Positions 48,225 to 59,313 of a DNA stretch of 64,000 nucleotides are shown piece after piece (positions within the stretch are counted from its first letter, which is position 1; every line of letters begins with the position of its first letter). Below the pieces are notes generated by a model, which saw only the letters and a list, made by a program, of their open reading frames with translations, did not search any database and was not told the DNA's origin. The DNA is from Modicisalibacter luteus DSM 23508. GTDB taxonomy: Bacteria; Pseudomonadota; Gammaproteobacteria; Pseudomonadales; Halomonadaceae. The stretch spans positions 62,001 through 126,000 of the forward strand of contig NZ_KB899990.1 of the NCBI RefSeq assembly GCF_000378505.1, read 5' to 3'. A program made the translations under genes and the position numbers.

Positions 48225-49556
48225 TTGTTTTTTGAACGTCCCGACGCCGGAGAGACGGCGGTACTCGTCCATATCGATTTTCAGGACGAACAGGAGCGCG
48301 AAGATCCAGGCGAGTTCCTGGAGCTGGTGCGCTCCGCAGGGGCTGAGCCGGCAACCCTCATGCAGGGGAGCCGGCGTAAGCCCGATCCACGTGCCTTCAT
48401 AGGCAGCGGCAAGGTGGAAGAGCTGCGCGAGCTGTTGGCTGTCCACCAAGCCGAGTTGGTTATATTCAATCATGCGCTCAGTCCATCTCAGGAGCGTAAC
48501 CTCGAGCGCTCGCTCAAGTGTCGTATCCTCGATCGTACTGGGCTGATCCTGGATATCTTCGCGCAACGTGCACGTACCCACGAGGGTAAGCTGCAGGTCG
48601 AATTGGCCCAGCTCGAATATATGTCCACCCGTTTGGTACGCGGCTGGACCCACCTTGAGCGCCAGAAAGGGGGGATAGGCCTGCGTGGGCCTGGGGAAAC
48701 CCAGCTAGAGACAGACCGTCGGCTGCTGCGCGCACGCATCAAGTCCATTCACAAGCGTCTCGACAAGGTCCGCAGCCAGCGCGAGCAGAACCGTCGTGCT
48801 CGCTCACGTGCCGAGATTCCCAGTGTTTCGCTGGTTGGCTACACGAATGCCGGCAAATCGACACTGTTCAATGCGCTGACTTCGTCTGAGGTCTATGCCG
48901 CGAATCAGTTGTTTGCCACCCTCGATCCCACATTGCGGCGCCTGGAAATTGCCGATGTCGGCCCGGTGGTGCTGGCCGACACGGTTGGTTTCATTCGCCA
49001 TCTGCCTCACAAGCTGGTAGAGGCGTTTCAGGCCACTCTGCAGGAGGCGGCCGAAGCCTCGTTGCTGGTACATGTCATCGATGCTGCCGATCCCGATCGC
49101 GAGATGAATATTGCCGAGGTAGAAGGTGTGCTCGCGGAAATCGGCGCCGATGAGGTGCCTTGCTTGCGAGTCATGAACAAGATCGATCTACTTGACAGTG
49201 CGCCTCGTATCGAACGTGACGGCAACGGAATCCCTGAAGTCGTCTGGCTTTCGGCTCAGCAGGGGCTTGGGCTCGACCTACTGGCTGAAGCGCTCTCGGA
49301 GCGTCTCGCCGAGAATGTGATAGAGGCCAGTCTGACGTTATCTCCCGAGCAGGGTAGACTACGTGCCGGTTTGCATGAGCTGGGTGCCGTGCGCGAAGAG
49401 ACGTTCGACGATCAGGGCAATACCCTGTTGAACGTTCGCCTGCCGCGGCGTGATTTCATGCAGTTGCTTGCTCGACTGGGTGAGAAAGCAGAGGACTATC
49501 TAGCGCCGGAGGACATGGAAGCGTCGCCGGTGTGGGCCGACGAGGCCCGGCGATGA
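48225..49556 (+). CDS. hflX: Ribosome-splitting GTPase HflX
   Basis: The 443-residue GTPase has an N-terminal HflX domain (GSGKVEEL, GLRGPGETQLETDRR) and a G domain with GYTNAGKSTLFN, DTVGF and NKID. It rescues stalled 50S or 70S ribosomes under stress. The start is TTG, giving FFERPDAGE, with AAGAGG upstream and no better ATG. Confidence 0.95.
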   Translation: MFFERPDAGETAVLVHIDFQDEQEREDPGEFLELVRSAGAEPATLMQGSRRKPDPRAFIGSGKVEELRELLAVHQAELVIFNHALSPSQERNLERSLKCRILDRTGLILDIFAQRARTHEGKLQVELAQLEYMSTRLVRGWTHLERQKGGIGLRGPGETQLETDRRLLRARIKSIHKRLDKVRSQREQNRRARSRAEIPSVSLVGYTNAGKSTLFNALTSSEVYAANQLFATLDPTLRRLEIADVGPVVLADTVGFIRHLPHKLVEAFQATLQEAAEASLLVHVIDAADPDREMNIAEVEGVLAEIGADEVPCLRVMNKIDLLDSAPRIERDGNGIPEVVWLSAQQGLGLDLLAEALSERLAENVIEASLTLSPEQGRLRAGLHELGAVREETFDDQGNTLLNVRLPRRDFMQLLARLGEKAEDYLAPEDMEASPVWADEARR

Positions 49557-49636
49557 TCGATCGATGCTGATGGCCTCGATCGGTCGTGCGCACCTGATCA
49601 ACGCATGTCGCAATTTACGCTGAGTGGAGACAACGT

Positions 49637-50875
49637 ATGGCTTGGAATGAGCCTGGTGGTGGTGGCAACCAGCACGACCCGTGGAGTGGTGGTGGTCGGC
49701 GCGGTAGCGGCGGCAACGGTAGCGGTGGTGGCGGCAATAACCAGGGCCCGCCCGATCTCGATGAAGCCCTGAAGAAGTTCCAGGACAAGCTCAACAACAT
49801 GCTCGGCGGTGGCCGTGGCAAACGGGGCGGTCGGGGTGAATCCGGTGGCGGTGGCGGTGGCGGCAAGCGCAGTACCTTTACGCTGCCGGCGCTGGTGATC
49901 ATCATTGCCGTGGCGATTTGGGCCGCGTCCGGTTTCTATCTCGTTGACCAGTCCGAGCGTGGTGTCGTGCTGCGCTTCGGCAAGATGCAGAACGTGGTAA
50001 CTCCCGGCCTGCACTGGAATCCACCGTTCATTGACGATGTGCGCATGGTCAACGTCACGCGCGTTCGTTCCATCTCGCAAACCAAATCGATGCTGACCCA
50101 AGACGAGAATATCGTCGAGGTTGACATGTCGGTGCAGTACCGCGTGACCGACCCGGGCGAATTCGTCCTCAACGTGCGCAACCCTGAACTCAGTATCGAG
50201 AACGCGTTGGACTCAGCGCTGCGTCATGTGGTCGGTGGCACAGAGATGCAGCTGATCCTGACATCCGGGCGTGAACTGCTGGCGGATACGGTATCGACAC
50301 GCTTGCAAAACTACCTCAACGCTTATGGAACAGGGGTAACTGTTCAGGCCGTTAACGTAGAATCGACGGCTGCGCCGGATGCCGTTCAGGAGGCCTTTGA
50401 CGATGTCATCAAGGCCCGGGAGGATCGGCAGCGCTCTATCAACGAAGCCATCGGTTACGCCAATGCCATCATTCCGGTAGCCCAGGGTGAGGCTCAGCGC
50501 ATGATCGAGCAGGCGCAAGGCTATCGGGAGTCGGTGGTTGCTGAGGCCCAGGGTAATACCAACCGCTTCAACTCTCTGCTGTCCGAGTATCAGAACTCGC
50601 CGCAGATCATGCGTGACCGCATGTACATCGAGGCGCTGTCCGACGTGCTCAGCAATACCAGCAAGGTATTGGTCGATGTCAGCTCGAACAGTCCGCTGAT
50701 GGTGTTGCCGCTGGAGAAATTGGGACTAAGCCAGGGCAGTCAGGATACCGAATCCGGTAATGGCGACCAGGACCAGAGCCAGGCGGGCGTGGATCCGCGT
50801 ATCCTCGAGCGCCTGAACAGCGGTAACAGCCAGCAGCAGAACAACAGTGGTATCCGTAGGGAGGGCCGTCAATGA
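49637..50875 (+). CDS. hflK: HflK subunit of the FtsH-regulating complex
   Basis: This 412-residue SPFH/band-7 protein has a Gly-rich cytosolic N-terminus (about 1-75), one membrane helix (about 80-100) and a periplasmic band-7 domain. A long helix leads to a Gln/Asn-rich tail. With HflC it cages FtsH and limits proteolysis of membrane proteins. GGAGAC precedes the ATG; hflC follows with a four-base ATGA overlap. Confidence 0.95.
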   Translation: MAWNEPGGGGNQHDPWSGGGRRGSGGNGSGGGGNNQGPPDLDEALKKFQDKLNNMLGGGRGKRGGRGESGGGGGGGKRSTFTLPALVIIIAVAIWAASGFYLVDQSERGVVLRFGKMQNVVTPGLHWNPPFIDDVRMVNVTRVRSISQTKSMLTQDENIVEVDMSVQYRVTDPGEFVLNVRNPELSIENALDSALRHVVGGTEMQLILTSGRELLADTVSTRLQNYLNAYGTGVTVQAVNVESTAAPDAVQEAFDDVIKAREDRQRSINEAIGYANAIIPVAQGEAQRMIEQAQGYRESVVAEAQGNTNRFNSLLSEYQNSPQIMRDRMYIEALSDVLSNTSKVLVDVSSNSPLMVLPLEKLGLSQGSQDTESGNGDQDQSQAGVDPRILERLNSGNSQQQNNSGIRREGRQ

Positions 50876-51768
50876 TCAATAATCGTTCCCTGGTCATCGT
50901 TGCCGGCCTTGCCGTGGTTGCCTGGGTCGGCAGCAGCAGCCTCTACATCGTCGACGAGACTGAGCGTGCCGTGAAGCTTCGCTTCGGTGAAATCATCGAG
51001 GAGAACATCCAGCCGGGTCTGCATTTCAAGATCCCGTTCGTCCAGACCGTCCGGACCTTCGATACCCGGGTACTTACGCTGGACACGGACACCAGCCGTT
51101 ACCTGACCCTGGAACAGAAGGCGGTGATCGTCGATTCGTATGTGATGTGGAAAGTTGTCAATCCTACTCGTTACTACGAGGCGACGACCGGCAATGAGCA
51201 GACCGCAGAGCGCTTGATCATGCCTCGCGTGGACGAGAGTCTGCGTAACCAGTTCGGTCGGCTTGAGCTGCAGGAAATCATCGCCGAGAAGCGGGATGCT
51301 CTGATGGCGGAACCCACCGAGCAGCTCAACGAGCTGCTGCGGGAGGAGCTGGGGGTGGCTATCATCGATATCCGCATCAAGCGGATCGATTTGCCTGATC
51401 AAGTCACCCAGGCGGTCTACGATCGCATGCGTACCGAGCGTCAGCGCGAGGCTCGCGAGTATCGTGCTCAGGGGCAGGAGCAGGCCGAGAAGATTCGCGC
51501 CAATGCCGATCGGCGTAGGCAGGTTCTGATCGCCGAAGCTCAGGCCAAGGCCCAGACTTTGAGTGGCCAGGGCGATGCCGAAGCGGCGGCAATCTACTCC
51601 CAGTCATATGAGCAAGACGCTGAGTTCTTCCGCTTCTATCGCAGCCTGAACGCCTATCGCGACAGCTTCGATGGCAAGGATGACTTGCTGGTTCTGGAGC
51701 CGGATAGCGATTTCTTCCGCTATCTTGAAAGTGCGCGTCCGGAGCAGGGCCAGAACGCAGGCCAATGA
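50872..51768 (+). CDS. hflC: HflC subunit of the FtsH-regulating complex
   Basis: The 298-residue band-7 protein has an N-terminal signal anchor (about 5-22) and the SPFH domain with FKIPFVQTV and the conserved RIKRIDLP. It ends with a coiled-coil helix and a short C-terminal tail. It pairs with HflK. In E. coli a small yjeT gene follows; here it is absent and hisZ comes next. Confidence 0.95.
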   Translation: MINNRSLVIVAGLAVVAWVGSSSLYIVDETERAVKLRFGEIIEENIQPGLHFKIPFVQTVRTFDTRVLTLDTDTSRYLTLEQKAVIVDSYVMWKVVNPTRYYEATTGNEQTAERLIMPRVDESLRNQFGRLELQEIIAEKRDALMAEPTEQLNELLREELGVAIIDIRIKRIDLPDQVTQAVYDRMRTERQREAREYRAQGQEQAEKIRANADRRRQVLIAEAQAKAQTLSGQGDAEAAAIYSQSYEQDAEFFRFYRSLNAYRDSFDGKDDLLVLEPDSDFFRYLESARPEQGQNAGQ

Positions 51769-51775
51769 TGCCAAG

Positions 51776-51800
51776 GCTCTCCGGGGTACACCCGGAGAGC
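51776..51800. terminator. Hairpin just after hflC
   Basis: A 10-bp perfect inverted repeat (GCTCTCCGGG / CCCGGAGAGC) with a 5-base loop begins eight bases after the hflC stop, without a T-run. It may protect the 3' end or act with the next hairpin. Confidence 0.5.
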
Positions 51801-51820
51801 AAACGTGATAGAATCCTCTA

Positions 51821-51843
51821 ACCGGGCGTGGCCCGGTTTTTTT
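51821..51843 (+). terminator. Terminator of the hfl operon
   Basis: A 7-bp stem (ACCGGGC / GCCCGGT) with loop GTG is followed by a run of seven T. Confidence 0.85.
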
Positions 51844-51875
51844 GTGCGCCATTCATTTCTGGCAGGACAGGGCAA

Positions 51876-53072
51876 ATGACCATCGCAGACCGCTGGCTGC
51901 TTCCCGACGGCATGGACGAGGTGCTCCCCCCGCAGGCGACCCGCATGGAGGCGCTACGTCGCGCGCTTCTCGATCTGTATTATCGCTGGGGTTACGACTT
52001 GGTTATGCCGCCGCCGGTTGAGTTTCTGGACTCCTTGCTGACCGGGACCGGAACCGACCTCGACCTTCAGACCTTCAAGCTCACCGACCAGCTCACTGGC
52101 CGCCTGATGGGCGCCAGTGCCGACGTGACGCCGCAGGTAGCCCGTATGGACGCGCATTCTCTGAAACGCCAAGGGCCGGCGCGATTATGCTATTGCAGCC
52201 ATGTACTGCGGGCCAAGGCCGACCAGCATCAGGGAGGGCGTAGCCCGGTTCAGGTGGGTGTGGAGTTGTTCGGTCATGCCGGTCTCGAAGCCGACCTGGA
52301 AATTCTGCGTTTGGCCCTGTCTAGCCTGACTACGGCCGGCGCCTCGGAGATTCACCTGGCATTGGGTCATATTGGCATCTACCGGACGCTGGTCCAGGCT
52401 GCCAATCTTCAGGGCGATGCCCGTCGGGCCATGTTCGAGGCTATCGAGCGCAAGTCGCCCAGCGAGGTGAATGCGCTGGTTGCGGCGCATGTCGATGATG
52501 CGGGGCTGGCAGACATGTTTTCCGCACTGGTGAATCTGCACGGGGGGGGTGACATACTCGAAGCGGCTCGCACTGCGCTGATTGAAGCGCCGGCAGAGGT
52601 GGCTGAAGCGCTCGATCAGCTGCAGGCATTGTGTGAGGGAGTCAAGCGGGACTATCCCGATGTCACGCTATACGTGGATCTCGCCGACCTGCGGGGCTAT
52701 CAGTACCACACGGGCATGATGTTCGCCGCTTATGTGCCAGGGTATGGACAGGCGTTGGCTAAAGGAGGACGCTACGATGATACTGGGCGTGCCTTTGGTC
52801 GTGCCCGGCCGGCCACCGGCTTCTCGATGGACCTCAAGCTGCTGGCCACTCTGGTGGAGCAAGCTCCCCAGAATGATGGTATCTGGGCTCCGTCGCTGGC
52901 AGCTTCGAGTAGCGAAGCGCAGCAGCTCAATGCAGTGATCGCGCGTCTACGCAGTGCCGGTGAGCGTGTCGTGCAGGCGCTACCCGATCAGCAGACCGGT
53001 CCCGCTGAGCACCGCTGCAATCGTCAGCTCGTGCGCATGGGTGACGATTGGCAGGTTTCACCACTGACATAA
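51876..53072 (+). CDS. hisZ: ATP phosphoribosyltransferase regulatory subunit HisZ
   Basis: The 398-residue protein is a histidyl-tRNA synthetase paralogue lacking tRNA-charging function. It begins PDGMDEVLPPQA and keeps the synthetase-like block with QVGVELFG. The usual synthetase motif 3 is altered. It pairs with a short HisG, not in this window, to form the first enzyme of histidine synthesis. The ATG at 51876 follows the hfl terminator. hisZ-purA adjacency is common in gamma- and betaproteobacteria. Confidence 0.93.
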   Translation: MTIADRWLLPDGMDEVLPPQATRMEALRRALLDLYYRWGYDLVMPPPVEFLDSLLTGTGTDLDLQTFKLTDQLTGRLMGASADVTPQVARMDAHSLKRQGPARLCYCSHVLRAKADQHQGGRSPVQVGVELFGHAGLEADLEILRLALSSLTTAGASEIHLALGHIGIYRTLVQAANLQGDARRAMFEAIERKSPSEVNALVAAHVDDAGLADMFSALVNLHGGGDILEAARTALIEAPAEVAEALDQLQALCEGVKRDYPDVTLYVDLADLRGYQYHTGMMFAAYVPGYGQALAKGGRYDDTGRAFGRARPATGFSMDLKLLATLVEQAPQNDGIWAPSLAASSSEAQQLNAVIARLRSAGERVVQALPDQQTGPAEHRCNRQLVRMGDDWQVSPLT

Positions 53073-53104
53073 TATGACGAGCGGCGCCGATGCTCCGCCC
53101 GTAA

Positions 53105-54439
<1,335 letters not shown>

Positions 54440-54474
54440 CTTTGGGCGTAGCTTCTTGAGCGATGAGCTCAAAC

Positions 54475-54503
54475 AGAAAGCCGGCGCTTGGCGCCGGCTT
54501 TCT
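54475..54503. terminator. Bidirectional terminator between purA and the polysaccharide locus
   Basis: A 13-bp perfect stem (AGAAAGCCGGCGC / GCGCCGGCTTTCT) with loop TTG lies between convergent genes. T-rich arms on both sides let it act in both directions. Confidence 0.85.
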
Positions 54504-54524
54504 GCGTAAAGGCGGAAGGTAAAC

Positions 54525-57314
54525 TCAGCTCTCCGCTACGTCGGTTTCTTCAGCTGCCGCCCTTTGGATGGCCTCGACGGCTTTCTCGTCCTCAAGCAGG
54601 TCGCGCATGGTCTGCAGGGCAATCTGGCTGTCACCGTCAATGACCTTGTCCAACCACAATAGCGCTTGCTGTTGGTTGGCACCCTCCAGCCCATTGGCCC
54701 ATAGGTATGCCTTGGCCAGTGCCAGGCGAGCGGTGGAGTGACCCTGACTCGCTGCCTTATATAACCACTCGGCACCACCGTTGGTGTCCATTTCAAGCGC
54801 CTCGCCGGCCAGGTACTCGCGGCCCAGCGCTGCTTGGGCGCCTGGATGGCCGGACTCTGCCGCCTCGATCATTAGTTGCCGGCCGCGTTCGACGTCCTTC
54901 TCGAGGCCTGACATGCCATAAAGCAGGGCACGACCCAGAATGGACTTGGACCAGGCGACGCCGGCATTGGCAGACCGAGTGAGCCATTTCTCGGCAAGCT
55001 GGGGATTTTGTTCGACGACTTCGCCCTTCAGGTAAGTTTCGCCCAATGTCTTCGCCGCATGCGGGTTGCCCTGCTCGGCAGCCTGGGTCAGATAGCGTAT
55101 GGCTGTGTCGATGTCCTGCTCGACTGTATCGCCTTCCAGATAGGCCTCGCCGAGCGTCAGGCCTGCCGCGCCATCGCCCCTTGCCGCAGCCTGGCGAAGC
55201 AATTCCAGGCCACGCTCAGGTTCGGCCGGCACCAAGCGGCCCTCGAGGAAAATGCGGCCCAGGTCGCGGCGTGCACCGGCATTACCTCGAGCCACGGCAC
55301 TCTTCAGGTAATTGACGCCATGTGTAGTGTTCTGCTTGACGCCTTTCCCCTCGAGATACATGTCGCCCAGGGTGGCGGCAGCACCGGCATGGCCCTCGTC
55401 ATAGGCGCGCTCCAGCCAGAGCCGGGCCTGACGGTAATTCTGGCCCACTCCCGAGCCATCGAGATAGGCACGCCCCAGATCGGCCATTGCCGAGGGATCG
55501 CCCAGTTCCGCGGCACGTTTGAGCGATTCGATATCACCGCCTTCGCCACGCGCACGATAGGTTCGTGAGAGTGCTTCGGCTGCAGAGTCGTGACCTGCTT
55601 GCTGTGCACGCTTGAGCCAGTATTCCGACTGAGCGAGATCTGTGGTGACCAGGTTGCCTTTGCGATAGGCGCGGCCTAGTTCGACCATGGCGTAGGCGTC
55701 CCCGCTTTCGGCAGCGGTTTCGAGCAGGCGTATGGCCTGTCCCGGCTCGGTCTCCTGCAGTGGGCCGTCGAGATAGGCGACGCCTAGCTTGGTCATGGCA
55801 GTGGTGTCACCGGCCTCGGCGGCCTGTTTCAGCAACTGCTCCGCCTTGATGAGGTCGCTGTTGAGTACCTCTCCTTCAAGGTAGGCTTCACCGAGCAGGC
55901 GCGACGCGAAAACCTGGCCTGCCTCCGAGGCTTCCTTGAGTAACTGCACGGCACGCACCCCATCCGGGGCGACTCCATTGCCTTTCAGGTAGGCTTCGCC
56001 GAGCATTGCCGTAGCATAGCTGCTGCCCGCTTCATGGCCGCGCTGTAGATAGTCAATGGCGCGTTGGGGCTGGGCCGGGCCATTTTCAGCGTCGAGGTAG
56101 ATGTCACCGAGCACGGCCAGCGCCAATGGATCGTTTTTCTGAGCGGCCTGCTCGAGCAAGTCGATACCTCGGTTTGGTTGGGCCGGCAGCACGTCACCCT
56201 CAAGGTAGGCGCGGCCCAGTATGACCTGGGCATAGGTAGAGCCTTGGTCAGCCGCCTTGCTTAGCCAATGCTCGGCCTGGCTCGGGTCGGCACTGATGCC
56301 ATCCTCCCCCAGCAGGGCATTGCCGAGATGCTCCATGGCTTCGACATCGCCGGCGTTCGCCGCCTGTCTCAGCAGGTCCAGTCCACGCTGGGTATCGCCG
56401 GAGGACAGCAACATTTCTCCGGTTTCCGCCAGCGCTTCCGGGTTACCGGAGTCCGCGGCACGCATCAGCCACTGGCGACGCTTCTCGGGATCGGGTTCGA
56501 GCAGGCCGTTCTGCGAATACAGCGAGGCCAGGTTGACCATTGCACCGACATCGCCGGCGTTGGCTTTCTTCTCCAGGATGCCTGCGTAGCGGCGGGCATA
56601 GGTACGTGACTGGTTGGGGTTCTGCTGATACCAGCCATTTTCGCTATAGGCTTCAGCCAATGCGCGCAAGGCGCCTTCATGGTTCTGCTCTGCGGCGCTC
56701 TCGTAGAACTTGATGGCCACGGCAGGATCGGCGGGAACGCCTTGGCCCTGGGCTAGCATGTCCCCCATCATGTCTTCGGCGCTTTCGCCGGTGCCGGTCT
56801 CGACGGCTTGCTTGACCAGGCGGTAGGCAAGCGTTTCGTCACGCGCCACACCGTCGCCTGCCAGATAGAGCCGAGCCAGGTTGAGCGAAGCATAGCCCTG
56901 GATAGGCGAGGGATCTCGAATGGCCTCGCCATAGAGTTCAGCCGCCTTGGCGGGGTCACGAGCCACGCCCAGTCCTTGGTCATAGACCTTCGCCAGTTCA
57001 TAGTAAGCTGGGCGATAGCCCTGCTCCGCCAAGGCTTGTAACTGAGCAATACCATCCCGTGTATTGCCGCTTTCGACGGCTTGGCTGGCCATGTCGATAC
57101 GGCCCCAGTCCATGGAATCCATGTCGGGAGGAAGACCGCCGTCGAACCAGTCGCTATACCTGGAGTCGACTGCCGGTTCCGGGAGGCCGCTGGTCTGTAC
57201 GCTGCTGCCTCCTCCCGTTGCGCAACCGCCCAGCCAGAGTAGGGCGGTCGCGGTTACCAGTAATTTCGCGGTTCCTTCCGAGCGGGTTACGTTCAGTAGC
57301 GTCGGACCTTTCAT
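54525..57314 (-). CDS. Giant Sel1-repeat lipoprotein, AlgK-like
   Basis: The 929-residue lipoprotein has lipobox LGGC (Cys31), and Ala at +2 favours the outer membrane. A conserved N-terminal block (DWFDGGLPPDMDSMDWGRID, about 53-72) is followed by roughly twenty Sel1/TPR-like repeats of about 36 residues (A..LG.AYL.G....D...A...L..AA..G). The C-terminal block has LEGANQQQALLWLDK. AlgK of Pseudomonas is also an outer-membrane Sel1 lipoprotein that scaffolds the alginate exporter, but it is half this size. The N- and C-terminal blocks recur in the next gene, so the two are paralogues. It is the last gene of the locus on the minus strand. Confidence 0.85.
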   Translation of the reverse strand: MKGPTLLNVTRSEGTAKLLVTATALLWLGGCATGGGSSVQTSGLPEPAVDSRYSDWFDGGLPPDMDSMDWGRIDMASQAVESGNTRDGIAQLQALAEQGYRPAYYELAKVYDQGLGVARDPAKAAELYGEAIRDPSPIQGYASLNLARLYLAGDGVARDETLAYRLVKQAVETGTGESAEDMMGDMLAQGQGVPADPAVAIKFYESAAEQNHEGALRALAEAYSENGWYQQNPNQSRTYARRYAGILEKKANAGDVGAMVNLASLYSQNGLLEPDPEKRRQWLMRAADSGNPEALAETGEMLLSSGDTQRGLDLLRQAANAGDVEAMEHLGNALLGEDGISADPSQAEHWLSKAADQGSTYAQVILGRAYLEGDVLPAQPNRGIDLLEQAAQKNDPLALAVLGDIYLDAENGPAQPQRAIDYLQRGHEAGSSYATAMLGEAYLKGNGVAPDGVRAVQLLKEASEAGQVFASRLLGEAYLEGEVLNSDLIKAEQLLKQAAEAGDTTAMTKLGVAYLDGPLQETEPGQAIRLLETAAESGDAYAMVELGRAYRKGNLVTTDLAQSEYWLKRAQQAGHDSAAEALSRTYRARGEGGDIESLKRAAELGDPSAMADLGRAYLDGSGVGQNYRQARLWLERAYDEGHAGAAATLGDMYLEGKGVKQNTTHGVNYLKSAVARGNAGARRDLGRIFLEGRLVPAEPERGLELLRQAAARGDGAAGLTLGEAYLEGDTVEQDIDTAIRYLTQAAEQGNPHAAKTLGETYLKGEVVEQNPQLAEKWLTRSANAGVAWSKSILGRALLYGMSGLEKDVERGRQLMIEAAESGHPGAQAALGREYLAGEALEMDTNGGAEWLYKAASQGHSTARLALAKAYLWANGLEGANQQQALLWLDKVIDGDSQIALQTMRDLLEDEKAVEAIQRAAAEETDVAES

Positions 57315-57371
57315 TAGCTATCATCTCCTGATGCAAGGCGATACGAAGACTGGCATTCCCTGCCTGTCCAT

Positions 57372-59264
57372 TCAAAGCATGGCATTTGCCAATGCCTCGT
57401 CATCCGCCTTGGTCAATAATTGGCGCATGGTTTCCAATGCGAACTGGCTATCGTCATCGAGTACGGTATCGAGCCATAACAGTGCTTGCTGCTGGTTGGC
57501 GTTCTCAAGACCGTTGGCCCATAGGTAGGCCTTGGCCAGTGTCAGGCGCGCCGAGGGATGGCCTTGCTGCGCAGCTTGGTAAAGCAGTTCGGTGCCTTGC
57601 TGGCGGTTTTGAGCGAGCAGGTCGCCCTTGAGATACTCCCGCCCCAGAGCGACCTGGGCGCCGGAATGACCTTGCTTGGCGGCACTGAGAAGGAGTTGCT
57701 CACCACGCTGCACGTCCCTGGTAAAACCGTTTTCTCCCAATAGATAGGCATAACCGAGCCGATAGCGTGAAGGCACATGTCCACTCTCCGCTGCCTGGGT
57801 CAGCCATTGCTCGGCTTGCTGGGGGTCGTGGGCGAGGCCGGTACCTTCGAGATAGGCATTGCCAAGCACGCGAGCCGCGCCGGTATGCCCCGATCTTGCT
57901 GCGGTCTTGAGAAGGGCTGCTGCCCTATCGGGATCGGCAGGGATTCCCTTGCCGGTCAGAAGTAGCTCGCCCAGATCGGCGCGCGCTCCGTTGTGGCCCC
58001 GTTCTGCCGCAGCCTGTAGATACTCGGCTCCCTTGGCCGGGTCCTGCTCGACACCGTCACCGCTTAAGTACATACGTCCCAACTCGGCCGCGGCTCCGGC
58101 GTGCCCGCCTCGCGAGGCTTGCGCCAGCCAGTGGGCTGCGCGTGCCTTGTCCACGCCGAGCCCGGAGCCGTGCAGATAGGCGCGGCCTAGCGTTGCTGCG
58201 GCGTTGGCAGATCCCCTGTCGGCTGCGGTCGATAGCCATTGCCTGGCCCGCTTGGGGGCACGTTCTATCAGGGCTTCACCCAGATCCTCCATGGCATAGA
58301 CATCACCCGCCTGGGCGGATTGGCGCAGCATGGCCAGTCCCTGCTCAGTGCTACCTTCTTTGAGCAGGATCTGTCCGGCCTTGCCCATTGAGCCGGTATG
58401 GCCGGCGTGGGCTGCCCGCATCAACCAATGTCGGTGCTGCTCGGATTGTGGACCCAGCAGGCCATCCCGATCATAGAGCCTGGCTAATGCCGCCATGGCA
58501 TCGGTGTCACCTTGACGTGCCCGAGCCTTGAGGGTTTGTGCATAGCGCTCGGCGTAGTCGCTGGCGAGCGCAGGGTCTCGTTCCAGCCAGCCGCCCCGGG
58601 CATAAGCCTTGGCCAAGGCCTGTAGTGCCTGAGCATTACCCCGAGCCGCTGCCTGCGAATAGAGTGCGGAGGCGCGCTGTGTGTCACGTGCCGTACCGCG
58701 CCCTTCGACAAGCATTTCTGCGAGGGCAACGTTGGCGTTGGGACCGGTGTCTTCACTCACTGCCTGACGGAAGAGCTGGTAGGCAAGGTTGTCATCCCGC
58801 TCGACGCCGCGACCGTCCCGGTAGAGGCGGCCAAGACGCAGGGACGCATTGCCAAGGATAGGGGAGGGGCGACGTAGCGCCTGCCCGTAGTAATCGGCTG
58901 CCCTGGCCGGGTCAGGTGCCACGCCCAGACCCTCTTCATACAGTTTGCCCATCTCGTAGTAGGCGGGAGGGAAGCCCTCGTTCATCAGGGACTCCAGCAA
59001 CCCCTCCGCCCGCTGAGCATTGCCTGCTTCTGCGGCTTGACGAGCGAAATCGATGCGCCCCCAGTCCATGGAGTCCATGTCTGCGGGAGCACCGCCATCG
59101 AACCAGTCCTGATAGGCTGGATCGATTGACCCGGTATCGAGCGCCAGCGAGTGCCCTCTCTCCGTGGCACAACCGCCAAGCAACATCGCTGAAGTGGCGG
59201 CGAGCAGGCATTGATGGACCTTTACATGCCGCTTCGACCAGCGCAACGTCACATTGACAGACAT
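57372..59264 (-). CDS. Sel1-repeat lipoprotein, AlgK-like paralogue
   Basis: This 630-residue lipoprotein has lipobox LGGC (Cys32) with Ala at +2, the same DWFDGG-DMDSMDWGRID N-terminal block, about fourteen Sel1 repeats, and the NANQQQALLWLDT C-terminal block. The ATG at 59264 is chosen because GGAGGG precedes it by seven bases and it gives a standard lipoprotein signal; an upstream in-frame ATG is less likely. It lies 57 bases before its larger paralogue. A role as outer-membrane scaffold for polymer export is inferred from resemblance to AlgK and from neighbours. Confidence 0.85.
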   Translation of the reverse strand: MSVNVTLRWSKRHVKVHQCLLAATSAMLLGGCATERGHSLALDTGSIDPAYQDWFDGGAPADMDSMDWGRIDFARQAAEAGNAQRAEGLLESLMNEGFPPAYYEMGKLYEEGLGVAPDPARAADYYGQALRRPSPILGNASLRLGRLYRDGRGVERDDNLAYQLFRQAVSEDTGPNANVALAEMLVEGRGTARDTQRASALYSQAAARGNAQALQALAKAYARGGWLERDPALASDYAERYAQTLKARARQGDTDAMAALARLYDRDGLLGPQSEQHRHWLMRAAHAGHTGSMGKAGQILLKEGSTEQGLAMLRQSAQAGDVYAMEDLGEALIERAPKRARQWLSTAADRGSANAAATLGRAYLHGSGLGVDKARAAHWLAQASRGGHAGAAAELGRMYLSGDGVEQDPAKGAEYLQAAAERGHNGARADLGELLLTGKGIPADPDRAAALLKTAARSGHTGAARVLGNAYLEGTGLAHDPQQAEQWLTQAAESGHVPSRYRLGYAYLLGENGFTRDVQRGEQLLLSAAKQGHSGAQVALGREYLKGDLLAQNRQQGTELLYQAAQQGHPSARLTLAKAYLWANGLENANQQQALLWLDTVLDDDSQFALETMRQLLTKADDEALANAML

Positions 59265-59313
59265 CAAGTTGCCCTCCATGGCTGTTGAATCGCAATAGCG
59301 GCGCACCGACGTG

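Noticed and set aside
49637-49870. Repeated GGTGGC-type triplets, which could look like a microsatellite.
   Set aside because: They encode the usual Gly-rich N-terminus of HflK, not an independent repeat.
54700-59000. Regularly spaced similar segments that could suggest a CRISPR array or satellite.
   Set aside because: The period is about 108 bases (36 codons), matches Sel1 protein repeats in frame, and is too divergent at DNA level for a CRISPR.
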